From an uncultured Clostridia bacterium (GTDB lineage Bacteria > Bacillota > Clostridia > Oscillospirales > Acutalibacteraceae), in the NCBI GenBank assembly GCA_946566955.1, contig CAMNXD010000003.1, forward strand, positions 1 through 64,000: DNA of 64,000 nucleotides, written 5' to 3'. Positions 1 to 8,527 of the stretch are shown piece after piece. Made by a program: the position numbers and the translations under genes. Numbering within the stretch: position 1 is the first letter of the stretch; every line of letters starts with the position of its first letter. The notes under the pieces were generated by a model. It did no database searches and was not told where the DNA came from. It saw only the letters and a program-made list of their open reading frames with translations.

Positions 1-226
1 TTTAGTTAATAAACCAAAAGTCATAATTGCGGACGAGCCTACTGGAAATATTGATCCTCAGATGTCGTACGATATAGTCAAGCTGCTTAGCCACATTAAT
101 TCATGTGGGACGACGATTATAATGGTTACACATGATATATCACTTGTAAAGTTATTTAATTTTCGTGTGGTAGAAATTTCACAAGGTAAGCTCATAAATG
201 ATACTGCTTTAAGGAGTGATAACTAA
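1..226 (+). CDS. ftsE: Cell-division ATP-binding protein FtsE, C-terminal fragment
   Basis: Only the last 74 codons are in the window (first complete codon at base 2). The ABC ATPase Walker B region is visible (VIIADEPTGNID), followed by the H-loop (MVTHD) and the usual short C-terminal end. FtsE pairs with the membrane protein FtsX to control septal peptidoglycan hydrolases. Its TAA stop at 224-226 directly abuts the TTG start of ftsX, and the AAGGAG at 211-216 serving ftsX lies inside this gene. The downstream ftsX makes the identification secure despite the truncation by the window edge. Confidence 0.9.
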   Translation, partial: LVNKPKVIIADEPTGNIDPQMSYDIVKLLSHINSCGTTIIMVTHDISLVKLFNFRVVEISQGKLINDTALRSDN

Positions 227-1126
227 TTGAACTTTAATTCTGTAAAATATTCTCTTAAGGAGGGAATAAACAATGTTTGGTCGAATGGAGTGATGTCATT
301 AGCGTCGGTGTCGGTTATGGTATGCTGTATGGTTTTGACTGGAAGTGCAGTTTTACTTTCAATGAACCTCAGTGAAATTTTAAAGTCAGTTGAAAATCAA
401 AATAATGTGACTGTATTTTTAAGTAAGGATATAAGTCAATCAGAAATACCTTTAATCGAGGAAAAAATAAAAAAGGTACCCAATGTTTTGAAATGTGAGT
501 ATTATTCTAGTAGCCGAGCGTCAGAAAGATATAGAGAAGTGCTCGGAGAACTCTATGAGATTTTACATAAATCAGGCAGTCCTTTTCCAGAAGCGTTTCA
601 TGTAACTATGGTAGACCTTTCGCTTTACGAACAGACCGTTAAAGAATTAAATGATATTAAAAAGGTGGATTCGGTCAGTGATAGGAGTGAAACTGCAAAA
701 AAACTTTCGAATTTAAGTCAACTAATTTCTGTATCCGGCATTTGGACAGTTTGTTCTTTAGGACTTATTTCGCTATTTATAATTGTAAACACTATTAGAC
801 TTACGATGCATAGTCGAAGAGTTGAGATAAGCATAATGAAATCAGTTGGGGCAACAAATGGATTTATTAGGGCACCCTTTATCGTGGAAGGGATTATAAT
901 TGGAATAATTGCAGCTGTGATATCAAGCTTTATAGTGAACCTATCTTACTATAGCTTCGTGGATATTGTAGGGGAAATAATTAGCTTTCATGGAGTTTAT
1001 TTTAAAGATATTTTTTATAAACTACTTGGGTGTTTTTCAGCGATTGGAGTAGTCTTTGGAATAATTGGAGGAGTCATTTCAATAAGGCGTTATTTAAAAA
1101 AGGAAGGTGTAAATTTTGCAGGTTAA
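227..1126 (+). CDS. ftsX: Cell-division ABC transporter permease-like protein FtsX
   Basis: 299 residues, the usual FtsX length. A short cytoplasmic N-terminus leads into a membrane helix (about 22-48), an extracellular loop (about 50-165) and three C-terminal helices (about 172-190, 220-245, 265-285) that form the FtsX/MacB-type permease core. The TTG start at 227 is preferred: AAGGAG at 211-216 sits at good spacing and the preceding gene stops at 226. FtsX transmits FtsE ATP hydrolysis to an outside cell-wall hydrolase, which fits the next gene. Its stop overlaps the next start by 11 bases, implying coupled translation. Confidence 0.93.
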   Translation: MNFNSVKYSLKEGINNVWSNGVMSLASVSVMVCCMVLTGSAVLLSMNLSEILKSVENQNNVTVFLSKDISQSEIPLIEEKIKKVPNVLKCEYYSSSRASERYREVLGELYEILHKSGSPFPEAFHVTMVDLSLYEQTVKELNDIKKVDSVSDRSETAKKLSNLSQLISVSGIWTVCSLGLISLFIIVNTIRLTMHSRRVEISIMKSVGATNGFIRAPFIVEGIIIGIIAAVISSFIVNLSYYSFVDIVGEIISFHGVYFKDIFYKLLGCFSAIGVVFGIIGGVISIRRYLKKEGVNFAG

Positions 1127-2345
1127 TAGTAAAAAAACAAAAAGGATAGTTTTAGCTGCATCTGCAGCGCTTGGAGCAATACTTTTATCTGTAAATGGAT
1201 CGGCGACTTTGTCTCTAAATGTAAAGGAACAAGAGTCAAAGAGGGAAACATTGAAAGATAAATCAGAGCAGTTAAAAAAAGATTTATCGTTAGCCCAGAA
1301 GAATGTAACGGAAGAAGCTAAAAATAAAAATACATTAAATGAGAAAATAAAGTCCGTGGAGGAAGAAATAGATAATTCTAATATCTACATAAGTGAACTA
1401 GAGAAAAAAATAAAGGACCTTGAAGACCACATTCTAGAAATAGAAAAAGATATCGATGAAAAAACAGAACTTCTAAAAGAAGCCCTCGTTTCAATTTATA
1501 AAGCTGGCGATACCTCTGCTCTCGATATAGTTTTAGGCGCTAAAAACTTTGAAGACCTCTTTGAAAAGGCGGACATAGTCAAGTCTGTAAGTAATAAAGT
1601 TAAAGAATTAATGAATGAGTTACATGCACGTTCAGAGGAGCTGGAAGAGCAAAAGAAAAATATCGAAAACATGAAGCAGCATCAAGAAGAAGAAAAAATG
1701 AAGCTTGAAAGTAAACGCTTAGAACTGCAGGACCTTTTAGATCAAAGTGAAAAATTATTGGAAGAGTATCAAGAGTCAGAGCAAACAGCTAAAAAACATA
1801 TTGATGAAAACGATGCTCAAATCAAAGCGATTGATGCCGCTATAGATCGATACTATCAAGAGCAAAGACGCAAAGAAGAAGAAATGAGAAAAAAGCAGCA
1901 ACAAAGTAATTCATCAGAGTCTGTAGCTCCTGTTTCTAATGTAGTACATAAAGGAAGTTTTTCATGGCCCGTTCCGGGATTTAGTAGAATAAGTTCCGAC
2001 TTCTTTGACTGTGTTGGACGCAGAAGTCAACACTGCGCTATAGATATCGCTGGTTTTGGAATATATGGTGCTAGTATAGTTGCGGCAGGTGACGGAGTAA
2101 TTATTGGAGCTAGTAATCAGGATCGTGGAGGATATGGAAAATACGTATTTATCGACCATGGAAATGGTAAATCTACTAGGTACGGTCATATGAGCACGGT
2201 AAACGTAACTGTTGGCCAACGTGTTTCTCGTGGACAAGTTATAGGCCATGTAGGAAATACAGGCTTTTCTACTGGTCCTCATCTACATTTTGAAGTTAGA
2301 AATAACAGAATTAGAGAAAATCCTTTGAATTATGTGAAACCGTGA
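1116..2345 (+). CDS. Secreted coiled-coil M23 (LytM) murein hydrolase, FtsEX partner (PcsB/EnvC-like)
   Basis: 409 residues. A basic N-terminus and hydrophobic stretch (about 8-32) act as signal or anchor. A long charged coiled coil covers about 35-260, followed by a Ser/Gln-rich linker and a C-terminal M23 domain (about 285-405). The zinc and catalytic residues are present: His306 and Asp310 in HCAID, and His389/His391 in GPHLHFEV. EnvC-type activators have lost such residues, so this protein may cut peptidoglycan itself. The TTG start has GGAAGGTG upstream at 1102-1109. The 11-base overlap with ftsX and the architecture support an FtsEX-controlled septal hydrolase. The assignment to this role is inference from context. 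Confidence 0.88.
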   Translation: MQVNSKKTKRIVLAASAALGAILLSVNGSATLSLNVKEQESKRETLKDKSEQLKKDLSLAQKNVTEEAKNKNTLNEKIKSVEEEIDNSNIYISELEKKIKDLEDHILEIEKDIDEKTELLKEALVSIYKAGDTSALDIVLGAKNFEDLFEKADIVKSVSNKVKELMNELHARSEELEEQKKNIENMKQHQEEEKMKLESKRLELQDLLDQSEKLLEEYQESEQTAKKHIDENDAQIKAIDAAIDRYYQEQRRKEEEMRKKQQQSNSSESVAPVSNVVHKGSFSWPVPGFSRISSDFFDCVGRRSQHCAIDIAGFGIYGASIVAAGDGVIIGASNQDRGGYGKYVFIDHGNGKSTRYGHMSTVNVTVGQRVSRGQVIGHVGNTGFSTGPHLHFEVRNNRIRENPLNYVKP

Positions 2346-2399
2346 ACTTAATCATTCTTATAAAAATATAGTAACTTAAAAAATTTTTAAATAGTTTTT

Positions 2400-2448
2400 G
2401 GGGAATGGAGATACTATAAGTATTAAGCTTAGAAGTCTCTTATTCCCC
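2400..2448 (+). terminator. Long intergenic hairpin after the M23 hydrolase gene
   Basis: GGGGAAT (2400-2406) pairs with ATTCCCC (2442-2448), and the inner GAGA (2408-2411) pairs with TCTC (2436-2439). Only GTTTCG follows, so it is a poor intrinsic terminator. It may be a transcript-end stabiliser or attenuator between the hydrolase gene and the S41-like gene. Confidence 0.4.
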
Positions 2449-2504
2449 GTTTCGATGGATAAGCAGATTAGCTGGATGCATATAATAGAAGATGGAGAGA
2501 TTAA

Positions 2505-3446
2505 ATGAAAATATTTAGCAAAAAAATATCTATTGGTATGGGACTTGCAATCTTGTTTATTGTTTCGTCTGTTGTTTACTCTATTGGATACAAGCTTGCT
2601 ATGGAAAAGTTTAATTATATAGTTTCTAGTACCCAAGCAAAGGAAAAAATGTACGGAGCACTTAGCGAAATAAACTATTATATTAAAAATGAATACCTAG
2701 GTTCTATTGATGAAAATAAAATTCTAAATGGAATATATAAGGGATATATTTCGGGATTAGAAGATGAAAACTGCAAAATATTAAGTCGTGAAGAGTATTT
2801 AAATTACCTTGAAGCTAAAGGAAATATAATTGCTGAAGTATCATGGGACGAGCTAGAAGATCTTGTAGGATATTTACGTATTGGATCATTAGGCAAAGGT
2901 TCTTGCGAAATGTTTCTAGAAAGGGTTAATTATTTTAGCTTAAAAGGGATTGATAAAATTATTCTTGACTTTAGAATGTCAAGCGAGGGAGAAATGGATG
3001 AAGGCTTTAAGATACTAAAAGAAATTTTACCGCCCGGGGACTTGATTGAAAAAGTAAACCAAAAAGACGATAAAGAAGTAATTTGCAAATCCGAAAGCCC
3101 TGGGCTTGACGCTAAAATAGTAGTTATTACTGGTCGCAAAACTTCTGGAGTTTCAGAGATAATAGCTTTAGCACTAAAAGAGTTTTTAGGCTCTAAAATC
3201 GTAGGGGAAAAAACAAGGGGTAATAATATAAGTGAGAAAGGTCTATACATTTCTGAAGATTTAGCTATAATTTTTCCAAGCAGCAAATATATTACATCCC
3301 AAGGAACTGATATAAATAAAAAAGGTTTATTTCCAGATGAACTTGTGGAAATTGGCGAAGGAGAGGAAAAGCTGTTTTTTAATGATGATTTACCGTATTC
3401 CCAGGACGTTCAATTGCAAAGAGCAATATGCTTACTAAAAGGTTAG
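2505..3446 (+). CDS. S41 (C-terminal processing protease)-like protein, catalytic residues lost
   Basis: 313 residues with an N-terminal membrane anchor (about 8-28), then an S41-type domain. Family features seen are the EIxYYI/EYLGSIDENKI front region and VVITGRKTSGVSEI followed by IVGEKTRGNN. Aligned with Tsp (SASASEI...FGKGT), the catalytic Ser falls on Gly215 and the catalytic Lys on Asn240. The roughly 90-residue PDZ domain normally found between front and core is essentially missing. Clostridia often place a ctpA-like gene after ftsEX-pcsB, which fits. I infer a non-proteolytic descendant or a decaying gene, although the frame is intact and GGAGAG precedes the ATG. Context favours a cell-envelope role. 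Confidence 0.7.
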   Translation: MKIFSKKISIGMGLAILFIVSSVVYSIGYKLAMEKFNYIVSSTQAKEKMYGALSEINYYIKNEYLGSIDENKILNGIYKGYISGLEDENCKILSREEYLNYLEAKGNIIAEVSWDELEDLVGYLRIGSLGKGSCEMFLERVNYFSLKGIDKIILDFRMSSEGEMDEGFKILKEILPPGDLIEKVNQKDDKEVICKSESPGLDAKIVVITGRKTSGVSEIIALALKEFLGSKIVGEKTRGNNISEKGLYISEDLAIIFPSSKYITSQGTDINKKGLFPDELVEIGEGEEKLFFNDDLPYSQDVQLQRAICLLKG

Positions 3447-4151
3447 GTGAAAGATATGTTAAATAAAGTGTTTGATGTAATATGCAATTTTATTTATCCA
3501 AACAAATGCGTGCTTTGTAATAAAGAAGTAATAAAAAGAGAAGCCCATCTCTGCGAGGGCTGTCTTAAAGATTTAAAACCGAAACCTCGGCTTGAATATC
3601 TCGAAAGCGACGAAAATATAAAAGGAAAAGTAAAATGTATTTCTCCGTTTATATATGCAGGAAGTATAAAAAGCGCTATTTGGAGATTTAAATTCCGAGG
3701 ATATAAAAATTACTCTAAATTTTTTGCGGGGATAATTGCAAAGGAAATACAAAAAAGATTTCAAAATTTGCGTTTTGACTACATTTGCTTTGTGCCTCTT
3801 AGAAAAGAGCGCGAAAAAAATCGAGGATACAACCAAGCTAAATGTATAGCTGAAGATATATCTTCGATTATAGAAATCCCATGTAAGGACATTTTGATTA
3901 AAGTTAAAAGCAATCACGTTCAACACGAATTAGATTTAATTCATCGAAGAGCGAATGTTAAAGGAGCGTATGACGTTAAAAATGAATCGGAGGTTTTAAA
4001 TAAAAGCATCTTGCTTTGTGACGATATAGTAACTAGCGGAAGCACTTTAATGGAATGTTCAAAGGTTTTGTTTGAAAGTGGCGCAAATTCTGTGTTTTGT
4101 TGCACTATAGCCTATATACCTAAATCAGACTTTTCAGATAAGCATCAATAA
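3447..4151 (+). CDS. comF: ComF family phosphoribosyltransferase-like protein
   Basis: 234 residues. An N-terminal zinc-binding module (CVLC...CEGC, about 18-40) precedes a type I phosphoribosyltransferase domain whose PRPP loop is visible near the C-terminus (LLCDDIVTSGST, about 190-202). The RGYNQAK motif (about 130-136) is typical of ComF. In competent bacteria ComF takes part in DNA uptake, but many Clostridia carry the gene without known competence. The start could be GTG 3447, abutting the preceding stop, or ATG 3456, which has AGGTGA at better spacing. The 3' end overlaps the convergent prfB gene by 32 bases. Confidence 0.85.
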   Translation: MKDMLNKVFDVICNFIYPNKCVLCNKEVIKREAHLCEGCLKDLKPKPRLEYLESDENIKGKVKCISPFIYAGSIKSAIWRFKFRGYKNYSKFFAGIIAKEIQKRFQNLRFDYICFVPLRKEREKNRGYNQAKCIAEDISSIIEIPCKDILIKVKSNHVQHELDLIHRRANVKGAYDVKNESEVLNKSILLCDDIVTSGSTLMECSKVLFESGANSVFCCTIAYIPKSDFSDKHQ

Positions 4152-5220
4152 AACCATCTATTTCTCCATCCATTACTGAAGTGGTATTTCCCATTTCGTA
4201 GCCTGTGCGATGGTCTTTAACGAGCGTGTACGGCATAAATGTATATGATCTAATTTGAGACCCCCAGGCTATTTCTTTTTGTACTCCTTTTATGTCTTCC
4301 ACTTTTTCAAGATGTTCTCTTTCTTTTAATTCTATTAGTTTAGACTTTAATATTTTTAGGGCTGTATCTCTATTTTGAAATTGACTTCTTTCGTTTTGGC
4401 AAGCAACTATTATTCCCGTCGGAATGTGAGTAAGTCTTACGGCCGAGGAAGTTTTATTAACATGCTGACCACCCGCACCGCTAGCGCGATAAACATCCAT
4501 TTTTAAATCATCTGGAGAGATATCTATTTTAATTTCATCGTTGATTTCCGGTATTACTTCAAGAGAGGCAAAGGAAGTATGCCTTCTTCCGGAGGCATCA
4601 AAAGGGGAAATCCTAACTAGGCGGTGTACTCCATTTTCCCCTTTTAAAAATCCATAAGCATTTGGTCCTTCCACTGTAAAGGAAGCGCTTTTAATTCCAG
4701 CTTCTTCGCCATCTAAGTAATCAAGAATTTTAATTTTATATTTATGTTTTTCAGCCCACCGCATATACATTCTAAGTAGCATTTCAGCCCAATCCTGCGA
4801 CTCAGTTCCTCCTGCGCCAGCATGGAGAGTGAGTATAGCGTTATTAGAGTCATATTCTCCAGTTAGCAAGGTTACGAGCGTTTGATTTTCTATGCTTTTT
4901 TTAAGTGTTTTTAAATTCTTTTCTATTTCTTCCAAAGAGGAAAAGTCTTCTTCTTCGATGGAAAGCTCTAATAGAATTTCTAATTCCTCGAAACTTTTTT
5001 CAAGAGACTTATATTCTTTAACTTTTGAACTTATAGATTTTATTTCTGTAAGCACTTTTTGAGATTTTTCCGAATCAGACCAAAAATTTGTGTTTAAGGT
5101 CTTAGCTTCTAAATCTTTGAGATGTTTTTCAGAATCGTCAATTTTTAAAGAGTCTGCAAGAGATTCCAATTTAGGCTTTAATTTATTCAGCTCTAAACGC
5201 ATTTCTTCAAGTTGTAAAAT
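4120..5220 (-). CDS. prfB: Peptide chain release factor 2 (RF2), probable AUU start
   Basis: RF2 recognises UGA/UAA stops and triggers peptide release. The GGQ hydrolysis motif lies in SGAGGQHVNKTSSAVR, and the LHAGAGGTESQDWAEM segment is classic RF2. No programmed frameshift is needed, because the usual in-frame UGA region near codon 25 is continuous here. The start is unusual. The open frame begins at TTG 5244, but a strong AGGGAGGG (5235-5228) lies inside that frame, eight bases before ATT 5220. Starting there gives the conserved N-terminus (M/I)LQLEEMRLEL. The first ATG (5202) is about 26 bases from the ribosome site. Other possible starts are 5244 and 5202. It follows ppa on the minus strand. 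Confidence 0.9.
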   Translation of the reverse strand: MLQLEEMRLELNKLKPKLESLADSLKIDDSEKHLKDLEAKTLNTNFWSDSEKSQKVLTEIKSISSKVKEYKSLEKSFEELEILLELSIEEEDFSSLEEIEKNLKTLKKSIENQTLVTLLTGEYDSNNAILTLHAGAGGTESQDWAEMLLRMYMRWAEKHKYKIKILDYLDGEEAGIKSASFTVEGPNAYGFLKGENGVHRLVRISPFDASGRRHTSFASLEVIPEINDEIKIDISPDDLKMDVYRASGAGGQHVNKTSSAVRLTHIPTGIIVACQNERSQFQNRDTALKILKSKLIELKEREHLEKVEDIKGVQKEIAWGSQIRSYTFMPYTLVKDHRTGYEMGNTTSVMDGEIDGFIDAYLKSLI

Positions 5221-5240
5221 TTTTGGTCCCTCCCTTTTCT

Positions 5241-5777
5241 TCAATTTATATTAACGAACTTCTTATTATATGAGCTTATTGATTGTGCAATTACGTTTAA
5301 AGCAACTTCTCTTCCGCTTATGTCATCTACGATAGTAGACTTATTTTCGAGCATTTTGTAAACGCTAAAAAAGTGCCTCATTTCTTCAAACATATGATGA
5401 GGAAGCTCTGAAATATCTGTGTATCTGTTATATATTGGATCATGCTTAGGAATAGCAATAATTTTTTCGTCACTGCTTCCTGAATCGATCATAGATATCA
5501 TTCCTATAGGGTAACACTCTACTAAAGTCATAGGGTAAATATGCTCTGAGCAAAGCACAAGAACGTCCAGAGGGTCTTTGTCGTCTGCGTAAGTACGCGG
5601 TATAAATCCGTAATTAGCTGGGTAGTGAGTTGAGGTATAAAGAATTCTGTCTAATTGCAGCATCCCTGTGTTTTTATCTAGTTCATATTTTAACTTGCTT
5701 CCTTTAGATATTTCAATTACTGCCACGAAATCCTCAGCTGTAACTCTTTCGGGACTCATATCATGCCATATATTCAT
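5241..5777 (-). CDS. ppa: Soluble inorganic pyrophosphatase (family I)
   Basis: 178 residues, the normal bacterial family I length. Hydrolyses pyrophosphate to phosphate and drives biosynthetic reactions. The signature DKDPLDVLVL (metal-binding Asp residues) is at about 66-75, with upstream KYELDKNTG and PANYGFIPRT motifs. AAGGAG precedes the ATG at about nine bases. Its TGA stop overlaps the extended prfB frame (TTGA), so ppa and prfB are probably one transcript. Confidence is high. Confidence 0.95.
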   Translation of the reverse strand: MNIWHDMSPERVTAEDFVAVIEISKGSKLKYELDKNTGMLQLDRILYTSTHYPANYGFIPRTYADDKDPLDVLVLCSEHIYPMTLVECYPIGMISMIDSGSSDEKIIAIPKHDPIYNRYTDISELPHHMFEEMRHFFSVYKMLENKSTIVDDISGREVALNVIAQSISSYNKKFVNIN

Positions 5778-5779
5778 TT

Positions 5780-6637
5780 TTATTTCTCCTTTATTTTTTC
5801 ATTTTGTATTTTTGAGGCTATTATAGTATTTTTCATAAGCATAGCAACTGTCATTGGGCCCACTCCCCCTGGAACGGGGGTTATATACGAGCATAGCGGC
5901 TCTAAATTTTCAAAATCAGCATCACCACAAAGTTTGCCGTTTTTATCCCGATTTATTCCAACGTCGATAAAAGTTGCTCCTTTTTTTATCATTTTTGAAG
6001 TTATAAACTTAGGCTTGCCTACTGCTGAAATTATAATATCAGCTTCCTTGCAAATTTTCTCTAGGTTTACTGTAAAGCTGTGGGCGATTGTTACTGTAGC
6101 ATTATGCTGAAGTAAAAGCACGGACATCGGTTTCCCAACTATATCACTTCGCCCTATCACAATACACCTTTTGCCTTCAATAGGAATATCTTTCCGCTTT
6201 AGCATTTCGATTATTCCCGCTGGGGTGCAAGGTATAAGCCAAGCAGTACCTTGTATAAGTTTTCCTGCGTTTAAAAATCCCAATGCATCTACGTCTTTAA
6301 AAGGACTTATTTTTTCATATATAAATTTTGGATTTACGTGATTAGGAAGAGGTAGCTGCACGAGTATTCCTGAAACATCTTTTCTCGCATTTAGTTTTTC
6401 AATTAATTTTTTTATTTCATTTTCGGGAGTGTTTTCAGGAAGTAAATACTCTTCGGAGATAATTCCAACTTTTTCGCAAGCTTTCTTTTTATTGCTTAAG
6501 TAAACCTTTGAGGAAGGATTTGCGCCTACCATTATGGCGGCGAGTTTGGGATAAATATTTTTTTCTTTAAGCGTGTTCGTTTCTTTTTGAAGTTCTTCTA
6601 AAACTTCATTTGCCATTTTTTTGCCATCAATTATCAT
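5780..6637 (-). CDS. folD: Bifunctional methylenetetrahydrofolate dehydrogenase/cyclohydrolase FolD
   Basis: 285 residues, the full family length. Interconverts 5,10-methylene-, methenyl- and 10-formyl-THF for purine and formyl-Met synthesis. Visible signatures: VGANPSSKVYLSNKKKAC with the catalytic Lys, QLPLPNHV, the NADP-binding IGRSDIVGKPMSVLL, and TPVPGGVGPMTVAML near the C-terminus. It lies two bases upstream of ppa on the minus strand and faces away from galU. AAGGA precedes the ATG. Confidence 0.96.
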   Translation of the reverse strand: MIIDGKKMANEVLEELQKETNTLKEKNIYPKLAAIMVGANPSSKVYLSNKKKACEKVGIISEEYLLPENTPENEIKKLIEKLNARKDVSGILVQLPLPNHVNPKFIYEKISPFKDVDALGFLNAGKLIQGTAWLIPCTPAGIIEMLKRKDIPIEGKRCIVIGRSDIVGKPMSVLLLQHNATVTIAHSFTVNLEKICKEADIIISAVGKPKFITSKMIKKGATFIDVGINRDKNGKLCGDADFENLEPLCSYITPVPGGVGPMTVAMLMKNTIIASKIQNEKIKEK

Positions 6638-6652
6638 TCGATTACACTTTCC

Positions 6653-6682
6653 TTGACTTTAAATCTTTATAGCGGTTAAAAT
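6653..6682 (+). promoter_or_regulatory. Sigma-A-type promoter for galU
   Basis: TTGACT at 6653-6658 and TAAAAT at 6677-6682 with 18 bases between, in the folD/galU divergent gap. galU begins about 40 bases downstream. Confidence 0.55.
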
Positions 6683-6721
6683 AATAATAAGGAGTATATC
6701 ATAAAAAGGGAGAGTTTTAAA

Positions 6722-7600
6722 GTGAAAATTAAAAAAGCAGTAATTCCGGCTGCGGGATTCGGAACTAGAATCCTTCCAGCAACTAAGACTTTACCTAAAG
6801 AAATGTATCCTATAATAGATAAACCCGCCGTGCAGTATGTTGTAGAAGAAGCAGTTCAGTCAGGAATAACCGATATACTAATAGTTATTAGCAGGGGTAA
6901 GGGGATAATTGAAGATCACTTTGATAGAACCCCAGAACTTGAATTAATTTTAAAAGAAAATTCAAAGGACTCACTTCTTGAAAGTATCCGAAGTATTTCT
7001 GATTCAGCTCGCGTACATTTTATAAGGCAAAAAATTGCTAAAGGATTAGGAGACGCTATTTTATGTGCGCAAGGCTTTGCTAATGAAGAAGCGTTTGCAG
7101 TGCTGTATCCTGATGACGTTATGTATAGCGATAAAAAACCCGTGTGTAGGCAACTTATAGATGCTTATAAGGAATTTGGTTTAGGGGTTTTAGGTGCTAA
7201 AAAAATTTCGCTTGACCAAATAAGTAGGTATGGATCTTTAAAGGTTAAAAATATACGCGATAATCTTTATATGTGCACCGATATGATTGAGAAGCCGTCT
7301 AGAGAAAATGTTATGTCGCCTTATTCTATTTTAGGTAGATGTATACTACCTCCAGAAATTTTCGAAATTTTAAAAAACACTCCTAGAGGAGTAGGAAATG
7401 AAATTCAGCTTACCGACGCTATGAAAGTTTTGGCTCAAACTTCTGGAATGATTGCCGTAGATTTTGAGGGTGAGCGCTATGATATGGGAAGTAAGCTTGG
7501 TATACTTAAAGCCTTTGTTGAAATGGGAATACGTCATAGAGAGCTATCTCGTGACTTCAAAAGTTATTTAAGAGAATTGACTGAAAGAGAGAAAATTTAA
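6722..7600 (+). CDS. galU: UTP-glucose-1-phosphate uridylyltransferase
   Basis: 292 residues, standard GalU length. Makes UDP-glucose for cell-envelope glycans. The nucleotide-binding N-terminus (AVIPAAGFGTRILPATKTLPKEM) and the VEEAVQSGI, LGDAI and YPDDV motifs are typical. The GTG start at 6722 has GGGAG upstream and begins directly with the conserved KIKKAVIPAAG. The following gene starts two bases after its stop, so they are probably co-transcribed. Confidence 0.95.
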   Translation: MKIKKAVIPAAGFGTRILPATKTLPKEMYPIIDKPAVQYVVEEAVQSGITDILIVISRGKGIIEDHFDRTPELELILKENSKDSLLESIRSISDSARVHFIRQKIAKGLGDAILCAQGFANEEAFAVLYPDDVMYSDKKPVCRQLIDAYKEFGLGVLGAKKISLDQISRYGSLKVKNIRDNLYMCTDMIEKPSRENVMSPYSILGRCILPPEIFEILKNTPRGVGNEIQLTDAMKVLAQTSGMIAVDFEGERYDMGSKLGILKAFVEMGIRHRELSRDFKSYLRELTEREKI

Positions 7601-7602
7601 AT

Positions 7603-8367
7603 ATGAATGCTTGCCACCTATTTTTAAGTGGTTTTATGTCTTTTGCTATGCTGATGAGTCCATATTCGATGCATGTTTGTGCGGACATAAGCTCTAAAAA
7701 AAGCGAAGCGATAATGGAAAATTTTAAATATCAAAGTGAGCATTTTTCCATTTGCTCTTCTGAGGATAAAAAAGAAGAGGTTTTAGAAATTATTCCAAAG
7801 CTAGAAGAAAAATATCGGATAGTAGCTTCTCACCTTAAAAATGAGCTGACAGATTTAGTTGAAGTTAAGGTTTATTCTAATTTAGACGAGTTTCACAAGG
7901 TCATAGGCTGGATCAGCGCACCGGATTGGGTTAGAGGAAGAGCAAAAGACGGAGTAATTGAAGTTGTGCTTGAAGATTATGAAACATCAAGTAGAGCGAT
8001 AGAATTAATTATCCATGAAACTACTCATATAATAACGCAAAATATGAATTTAGACTGGAAGTATATACCTCCCGTACTTTGGGAAGGAATTGCCACGTAT
8101 GAAGCGGGTCAAAGTAACCTTAAAAACAATTTACATACATTAAAAGAAATTCCAAGCATTGAGGAGCTTTTTAGCCTAAGACAAAATAAGAATTTATATC
8201 CACTGGCATATTCTTTTGTGGAGTTTTTAATTCAAAATTTTGGGTATGAAAAAATCATTGAGATTTTAAATATAAATTATAAAGATAATGAATTTGACTT
8301 CTTTTTTCTTCAAAACGAATATAGTACATGGGCTGCGCTTTTAAGAGCGGAAATTGACTTGTTTTAG
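7603..8367 (+). CDS. Secreted gluzincin-type metallopeptidase-like protein (peptidase MA fold)
   Basis: 254 residues. A hydrophobic N-terminus with MHVCADIS (about 5-30) resembles a signal peptide or lipobox-like export signal. Residues about 140-175 carry HETTH, an HExxH zinc motif, followed by WEGIATYEAG, whose Glu could be the third zinc ligand as in gluzincins. This matches peptidase MA-like proteins of Clostridia, whose substrates are unknown. It is two bases from galU, suggesting an envelope setting, and shows no sign of decay. Confidence 0.72.
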   Translation: MNACHLFLSGFMSFAMLMSPYSMHVCADISSKKSEAIMENFKYQSEHFSICSSEDKKEEVLEIIPKLEEKYRIVASHLKNELTDLVEVKVYSNLDEFHKVIGWISAPDWVRGRAKDGVIEVVLEDYETSSRAIELIIHETTHIITQNMNLDWKYIPPVLWEGIATYEAGQSNLKNNLHTLKEIPSIEELFSLRQNKNLYPLAYSFVEFLIQNFGYEKIIEILNINYKDNEFDFFFLQNEYSTWAALLRAEIDLF

Positions 8368-8387
8368 CTTAGTTTGGAAAAAGACTG

Positions 8388-8416
8388 TTGCAAATATCAA
8401 AAGCTTATGGTAAACT
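8388..8416 (+). promoter_or_regulatory. Sigma-A-type promoter for rplS
   Basis: TTGCAA (8388-8393), a 17-base spacer and TAAACT (8411-8416). It would give a leader of about 100 bases before the rplS ATG. Confidence 0.5.
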
Positions 8417-8422
8417 TAGCAG

Positions 8423-8527
8423 TATGTATTTTAAAGGCTTTTATAGTCTTTAAAGATATGAAATTATAAGCATTCCTCTGACTCTATTTTTAAGGAGCAT
8501 GAATGTTTAGATTAATTGGAGGAAAGT
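8423..8527 (+). ncRNA. Candidate ribosomal protein L19 leader
   Basis: The untranslated stretch before rplS has one hairpin (TTAAAG about 8431-8436 with CTTTAA about 8448-8453). A second element has CATTC near 8471 pairing with GAATG near 8501, just before GGAGG. Firmicutes often carry an autoregulatory L19 leader at this place, and the CATTCCTCTG...AGGAGCATGAATGTTT pattern resembles that family from memory. Covariance-model confirmation was not possible. Confidence 0.5.

Noticed and set aside
1962-2282. Minus-strand frame opposite the M23 domain, and many similar opposite-strand frames
   Set aside because: They mirror strongly conserved genes, lack ribosome sites and show no family features.
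4120-4151. Overlap of comF and prfB as an assembly error
   Set aside because: Both C-termini are complete and conserved; short convergent overlaps recur here (spoIIR/ogg).
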